This document shows, in pieces, positions 58,307 through 64,000 of a stretch of DNA of 64,000 bases. The DNA lies in assembly GCA_019722365.1 (NCBI GenBank), contig JADFUC010000528.1, forward strand, positions 186,001-250,000. Reading direction: 5' to 3'. Positions within the stretch are counted from its first letter, which is position 1. Each line of letters opens with the position of its first letter. The stretch comes from Lithospermum erythrorhizon. Lineage: Eukaryota > Streptophyta > Magnoliopsida > Boraginales > Boraginaceae. The notes below the pieces were generated by a model that saw only the letters and a program-made list of their open reading frames with translations, did not search any database and had not been told where the DNA came from. A program made the translations under genes and the position numbers.

Positions 58307-61099
58307 TGGCACGCCAAAGGGACTGTCAACTACCTTCATCACCGGGTAACTCCTGTGATGTTTCCAAGAGAGGTTTGTCTCTTTAACTCCTCTTCATGTA
58401 CCAAAGTGGTACTACAAGGAGAAAGGTCACAACAAGATGTCCACAAACATGACTTGACTAAAATGAAAGACATCCCCTTAAATTTAATTCGTAAGTATTC
58501 TAAATTTTAACGATAATGATCAAGAAAGAGCAGACAAGAGGCAGTCAAGCCACTCTAAAAACAAAAAAGAGGCGCTTCTTATACCCTCAAAAATGGAGAT
58601 GGAACGTTCTTTATCTTATACCTCTACTGACACTGTGTTCATCGCAGTTACCAACGAGAAATATAGTAAACTCCTATAATTCTAGTAGATGGAATAATTC
58701 TAGCAGACAAATCATGAGTACATAACTGGGGCAATAAAAGGTCATGAAGAATCGAGTGCACCTTCATGTCTGTAAAACCCTACACATCCCAAGATAAACT
58801 AAATCAAGATACCTAACGGTATCACCCACCCAAGCCCAACACTTCACGAATTAATCCAAAGAACATTGCATCACTTTACGCATGCAACAAATGTCGGGAC
58901 CGGGCGGAATGAAATGGTCAAACAAGCCATTTCGGGCCCTCAAAGGAATGGTTCGATTAAGTAATAATCAATTTGGAGCCCGCTTCCAGATATTAAGCTC
59001 ACCTAGAAAGCGAATTGCTGACCTTTCTCAAAAGATAGCTTAGTGTTTTACTGAAATAACCGCCACCTCGCTGAATAAACGGTATTCATTCCAAACCTAT
59101 TTTGAAGATAACAACTGTTTAATCCGAACTAATCCCGCTGCGAAAATATGTTTTCGTGCTTATTTCAATAGTGCTCAAACTTAAAATGCCGACTGGATGC
59201 TCTGACGCCACGGATGGTCTATCAAACGCAAAGCCTTTCAAGGAGCTCGTGTTCTTTGTTATCGTTTATAGGCTGCCAGGCGAAACTCCCACTTGGTATA
59301 TTGTCGCTTTTAACATGCTGGAGTAATGACTTTTAAGGCTTTAATCTAATTGAAGTGAAAATCGATGGTCCGTAATTTCTAACCAAGATGTATCGACTAC
59401 GGCAAGTCCCTATATAAATGATCGTGTCATTTCTGCTTCGAGACTGCTAAACCATCTTTTATTTTAGAAAAGAAAAAAATTTCGGTCCATCGAGACCCCA
59501 GAATGAGAGGGTTCCTGTCCCGGCGATCGAGACCTCATCGAGATAATAATCAAAAAAGAGGCATACCATGAAAGAGAAGCACTAAAAGCAAAAGACAAGC
59601 AGGCAAAAATCAAGAGATAATGCTTTTGAATGCAGTTAAGCCCGACATCTCAGACTTGATTTTGTCCTCATTAGACAAGAGGTTCCCAACCCAAGAAAAT
59701 ATGCAACAAGGTCACTTGATGAACTGAAGTTTTAATCCTGATTCAAAGCTAAACATGCAACCGCGCAAGTTCTAATACGGCACAAGATTCTAGCTTTGAG
59801 GCACTTAACTCTCTTTCTTTTTTCGGACATTTAATTTCACTAAATGATGCATGAAGACCCAGTAGTGATTTTGACAAGTTAAGCAATAATTATAATGAGC
59901 TGAAAGTTTGAAAATGCTTAAAAAGAACAAAGAAACTTCAAACCAATTGGCCACAAACCACCCTCGAAATGTCACTCGGTTAAAGTCAATTCCAATTCTG
60001 TCGACGGTATTCTTGGAAAACGGAGCTCAAACAAAGTCTTTTAAAGGCAATATTAGAAAACGAACCCAAGAACAATTAACGTTTATTTGGAGAACAAACA
60101 AGTTGAATGAAATTTTATGCTCAATCTATCCAACCAACAAAAAGGTTAGCTGTCTTAAACGAGAATTTTATCATACTAATGTTGCTTCATCATCCGCCAC
60201 AAGTTTGTAAGCATCGTATCACTGCATGGAAATCACAAGTCTTCAAATGTCCTATTCAAAGTGAATGGGCACTGGCGGTCCAAGTTCAAAAACCGAAACG
60301 GATCAAAATCTATCTACTTTTAACCAAGGACCCAAATCAGACTTCGAACGGTAAATCGATTGCTAATAGAGGACCCCATCGCGGAAAGCAGAAAAACATT
60401 TGATGGGTGATAGCGATGTCTGCTAATACGACATGACGCCACTTTTCTTGAAGTCAGTAACAAGGCGATTGAAATGAAGTTCGCAAACAACGAAACCGCC
60501 AAACTTGTGTGAACAAAAGTGCGATTGCAAGAAAAGGTTGTTTTAAAATTAAAAATACTTCTACTTGTTGGATATGTGAAAGTTTAATTTTATAAGTGTG
60601 GAGCCACCAGGAAAATTATTTGAGGTAAAATTTTCTAAACATAAATGTGTTATTTCAAACGCTTCATCTTCATTTGTTGTGTACGGCTATCATCATCAAT
60701 AATGTGTGGTTATGTTAATTTTGATTCGGTCAAGCAAGAATATTTGCATGAATGTGGTCCATGATGACGTGAGTTTGTAGAATGACACAATAAAAGAAGT
60801 TGAAATGTTACCTAAATCGCATAAGCACTCATTACATGTGTGCGTCTACCAAATCTTCATATAAAAAAGGTTAACTTGATGACAACTCGGGGTAAAATGC
60901 ACACAAATCTTCGCTTTTAAACCTATAAATCTTGTTTCGTCAAAACCATGTGCTTGATTTGTTATATATGATTTGTTTGGTGAAACGACGCTGGTAGCTT
61001 GGGTGGATCGAATATGTTTATGTTATCATGACGACACTCGAGGTTTACTGGGTAATTGGCCTTACAATAAAAGTGATGCTTGAAGAGCCTGCTAAGTCA
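58307..61099 (+). other. gag and protease zone of the SIRE-type element
   Basis: The position requires gag and protease, but I can read no secure motif. Open frames at 58516-58725, 59908-60210 and 60107-60403 are basic and may be decayed gag. Near 60430-60460 the text could be the protease D-S-G/H-M-T region in broken frames. Confidence 0.35.
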
Positions 61100-61620
61100 A
61101 GGTGAGAAAGCCTAAGAATGAAAAGGGATTCAAAATCAAAGCCATAAGAAGCGATCATGGAGGTGAGTTCAAAATGAGAGTCTGAGGGAGTTTTGTGGGG
61201 AGTAATGGATCCAACATAACTTTTCGGCACCAAGAACACTCTAACAAAATGGAGTCAGAAATGGTGTTAATTGTGACTAGCCCAAGCAACGAAATGTACT
61301 ACGTCAATGAGCACACTCTGTCAAAATACTTTGGGATTACGCTGACACCGCAGACAAGTTGACACTATCAACTCAGTATTCTTAGACTCATTCTTTTGAC
61401 AAAAACTCCCTACTTGTACTGTAATGTAAGATCCCCTCAGATTGATTATTTTTAAAGTCTTTGATGTAAATGCTATATTTAACACCAAAGATATCGGGAA
61501 AATTTGATGCTAAATCTAACGAGGCAATCTTTCTTGGTTATTCTAAACTAGTAAAGAAGTATATCATCTATAATAAGGTTGTAGATCAACGTTGCAGCAC
61601 TTATTCACGTTAACTTCTGG
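61100..61620 (+). pseudogene. SIRE integrase remnant
   Basis: Near 61118 the frame reads NEKGFKIKAIRSDHGGEF, the catalytic core stretch with the second Asp. About 61220 has a broken F-x-APRTP-Q-N-G equivalent (LFGTKNTLTKW), and 61495-61590 reads EKFDAKSNEAIFLGYSKLVK and YIIYNKVV, the C-terminal integrase end. Confidence 0.75.
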
Positions 61621-62139
61621 CTTTAATCTAACTGCTTACGTGGTAAAGTTGTATTAGATGAAGATGCATTCAATAGTGGAAATGTACGAGAATTTCAAAG
61701 AAGAACAGCCTCAAACCAAGTATCAAAACGAGGAAGATCAATTATGAGCCAGAAACAACAATCATCTGAACCGCAAAGATGATGATTATTCCATGGGCTT
61801 AACATATCAAGATTTTCTGCGAGACAGGATCGCTGTGTTAATCATCCTTGATCTCATTTAGTGATATCTCAAAGGGGGTAACTACTCGATCCCTCTTTAA
61901 ATAATGTATGCCTTCATAGTGCTTATGTATCTCAAAGTAGTACCTCTAAATATTAAACAAGCTCTGTGAGATCCGGATTGGATTTATCTATGTAAATAAT
62001 GAACAATTTGAAAGATGTAAAGCTTTTGGCATTTAGTTGAAAACCTAAATGACAAAACCATTATCGACAAAGTATTTCAAATAAACTTGACTTAAACCGT
62101 ATCGCTTTTAGTAAAATAAAAGTCGCCTATTGTTTTGCC

Positions 62140-63400
62140 AAGTTATAATCAAGTCGAAGGAGTCAATTTTGATGAAACTTTTGTTCGGTACAGTCAGGGA
62201 ATCCATTCGATATTCCCAGCTTCTCGCTAGCTACATGGATTTCAAACTACACCAAAGGATGCCAAAAAGCGCTTTTCTAAATGGTTTCTTGAATACAGTA
62301 GCTTAAAATAACCTCCGGTTTCAAGATCCCAACCATCCTCATCACGCTTTTTAAACTAGATAAAAGCCCTTACTTTGTTAAAACAAGCACCTGTGAGCTC
62401 GGGTATGGTAGATTACACATATTTAGTCGCTAATGGCTTCCAAGAAGTGGAAAGCCTCGATTCCACGCTTTTCCTTAAAACCAAGGGCAAACATCTTATA
62501 AGAGTTCAAATTTAATAAGGTTATTTTCGGTTCTACTAATACTCGTCATGAGGAATTTGCTTAAAAAATAATGATGTTGAGTCTCTAGAATATTTAAAGA
62601 AGACGGGCTACCTGAACTTCTTTCTCGGACTCCGCTTAAGCAAAATGGACGACGGCATCTTCATTAGTCAAAGCAAGTTCTCAAAGAGTTCATAAAATTT
62701 GGGACGAAGAGCAGCAGATTTGAACTCCAATGCCTACTTCCAACAAAAACTCGGATGTTATTTAACAAAGTATTATCGCTATTAACGACAAATATCTATA
62801 TCAGTAGTCTTTTATCTTACCGCCGCAGCACTATATTATGTTTGCTGCTTGTTTCAGGTGCTCAAGCTTCCAAGCTTGTCCCAAAGAGCCTCATCTTAAA
62901 GTCAAGGTTAAAATATCCTTCTATTTAAAAGAACACTGAAAGTACGGGCTTGGTATCCTATGAAAAATTTGAACTCGATACTGGATCCCGATTTCAAGTG
63001 GTCGGTATACTGATAGAAAAGAGTACCTGCTGACTTGTCACGATATAGCCTCACCTTCATGGCCAAGCAGCAGTTGTGTCATTGGGCTGTGATTACCCAC
63101 GGTGAGGCCGAATACATGTTGGAATAAAGGCCATGTTGATGAACAAACCTCGAAGATTTCGAATCAGTACGACAAGTTCAAAGCATGTGACAACACAAGC
63201 GCTATCAATAAGTTAAGAACTGTACAATATCTGAAGAACGCGACATTGAAATCCGTCATCACGACCATGTGCAAAGCGGAACATCGATCTCAGTTTATGG
63301 ACAAATGATCAACTTCATGGACATCTTCACCAAACCATTTCACCAGGATCAATTTAACCGCATGAAAGGAAATGGGATGCTTGATCTTCTAGTAAGTAAT
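62140..63400 (+). pseudogene. SIRE reverse transcriptase and RNase H remnant
   Basis: 62145 GYNQVEGVNFDETFVR-like; 62235 YMDFKLHQ; 62265 KSAFLNGFLN; 62520 VIFGSTNT; 62595 YLKKTGYLNFFLGLRLSKMD followed by GIFISQSK; 62890 KEPHLKVK; 63178-63215 KACDNTSAIN; 63310-63385 FMDIFTKPFHQDQFN and GMLDLL. These are ordered SIRE-type blocks including the RNase H end. The frames at 63102-63308 and 63269-63463 belong here. Confidence 0.85.
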
Positions 63401-63460
63401 CTTGTATTCTCATGCCTTTTGCTTTTTAATTTATGCATGTGCGTGTTTAAATTTTGGTTT

Positions 63461-64000
63461 TAAATCTTGTTAGTATTGGACGATAACCAAATGAGTAAAT
63501 TGTCCCAAATGGTTATGAAGGAATTTCTTGGGATGCTGTTTAGCATTGAGATTACAGGTTGTGTCTCGAGGTCACAGATCGATTGTATGATATCGGTGAT
63601 ACATTTGATTGATGCAAGCTCATTGCCAAGCGATTATTGCTTGCAGTGATTGGCTTGGCCGGGAGATTTGGGTATCATGGATATGTGAATTTTTGTGGCT
63701 TTATTGCTAAGCCTCGAGACCCCTGCATCAGTGACCTCCGCCCACGAGGTCTCGGCGGCGTGACGAGGATTCATGAACCTCGCATTCGAGACCCTATCGG
63801 CATCTCTCGCTCTCGGCTTTGGTGTCTCGGCACAAACCGGCCCGGGTCTCGGTCACATAGCCCATCGGTATTCCCTCTCGATCGGGCCTTCTCCTATATG
63901 AAATGCCAACTGAATCAGACCGGCCATCGAGACCCTGTGGTCTCGAATGGGTCTCGATGAATCAATTCTATAAATACCCTATCACCGATTTCTTCTTCAT
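63461..64000 (+). other. Possible promoter part (U3) of another LTR
   Basis: After the RNase H the text changes. 63700-63960 is GC-richer with repeated ctcgagaccc / ggtctcg words, ending in a TATA box at 63969-63976 and a pyrimidine-rich stretch. This resembles the U3 region of a long LTR. The frame at 63637-63960 has a low-complexity, Arg/Pro-rich translation and is not supported as a gene. Confidence 0.45.
63969..63976 (+). promoter_or_regulatory. TATA box of a probable LTR promoter
   Basis: TATAAATA in the context ttctataaataccct, similar to the TATA context of the solo LTR at 17463. Confidence 0.45.

Larger units (their letters stand above)
56603..63460 (+). mobile_element. SIRE-type copia retrotransposon, decayed, 3' end not found
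   Basis: A 1.7-kb 5' LTR (56603-58306) is followed by a candidate primer-binding site (tggcacgccaaaggg), a poorly readable gag zone (58400-60400), integrase (61100-61620) and RT-RNase H (62140-63400). The order and the sequence style are those of SIRE/Maximus copia. No 3' LTR with the TGTAGACA start is in the window, so it lies outside or was lost. Stops and frameshifts are everywhere. Confidence 0.75.

Overview
The window reads as nuclear DNA of a flowering plant, most likely a eudicot. It is AT-rich, its genes have GT-AG introns, and its few host genes belong to plant-only or plant-typical families. Most of the sequence is transposable elements of many classes, often nested. I see no rRNA, tRNA, CRISPR or prokaryotic feature. 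All family calls come from reading motifs by eye; no search was run.

Host genes are sparse. (1) 466-2596 (+): the last four exons of a multi-pass membrane protein of the plant At1g71110/At2g12400 type, cut by the left window edge. (2) 19137-19718 (-): a candidate two-exon gene for a 53-residue secreted peptide with a Asp-Tyr-Gly motif near its C-terminus, with a TATA box at the expected distance; I do not recognise its family. (3) 21267-21794 (-): an intact 175-residue serine-rich protein of the At5g25280/At5g11090 type. (4) 35479-35862 (+): an intact secreted six-cysteine prolamin-like (ECA1/EC1-type) protein.

Repeat layout from left to right. 3-16 kb: old copia elements of one family in opposite orientations, with two copies (6059-about 10790 on + and about 16020-10850 on -) facing each other around about 11.07 kb. 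16.8-18.9 kb: a solo LTR whose relative is the 5' LTR of the SIRE-type element starting at 56.6 kb. 23.0 kb: a tRNA-derived SINE with a perfect target duplication. 24.6-25.8 kb: a stretch studded with ATACCAT/ATGGTAT words. 26.7 kb: a Stowaway-like MITE. 28.1-33.5 kb: a copia element with both LTRs, itself interrupted, sitting inside another LTR-like repeat. 36.2-37.0 kb: two small Helitrons, with a third copy at 51.9-52.3 kb.

37.1-42.7 kb is one L1-type LINE with an 18-bp target duplication; it was hit by a TRIM, a solo copia LTR and a small SINE. 43.1-54.8 kb is a nest built on a minus-strand copia (H): its leader was split by a 5.9-kb CACTA element, its gag by a second copia (J) and again by a third (K), which carries a MITE in its reverse transcriptase. 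56.6-63.5 kb is a decayed SIRE-type copia. The last 0.4 kb looks like the promoter part of another LTR.

I did not find a convincing new multi-gene system. The items most worth following are the small peptide gene, the exon-like interior of the CACTA element, the inverted copia pair and the stacking order of insertions, which reading frames and target duplications let one read directly.
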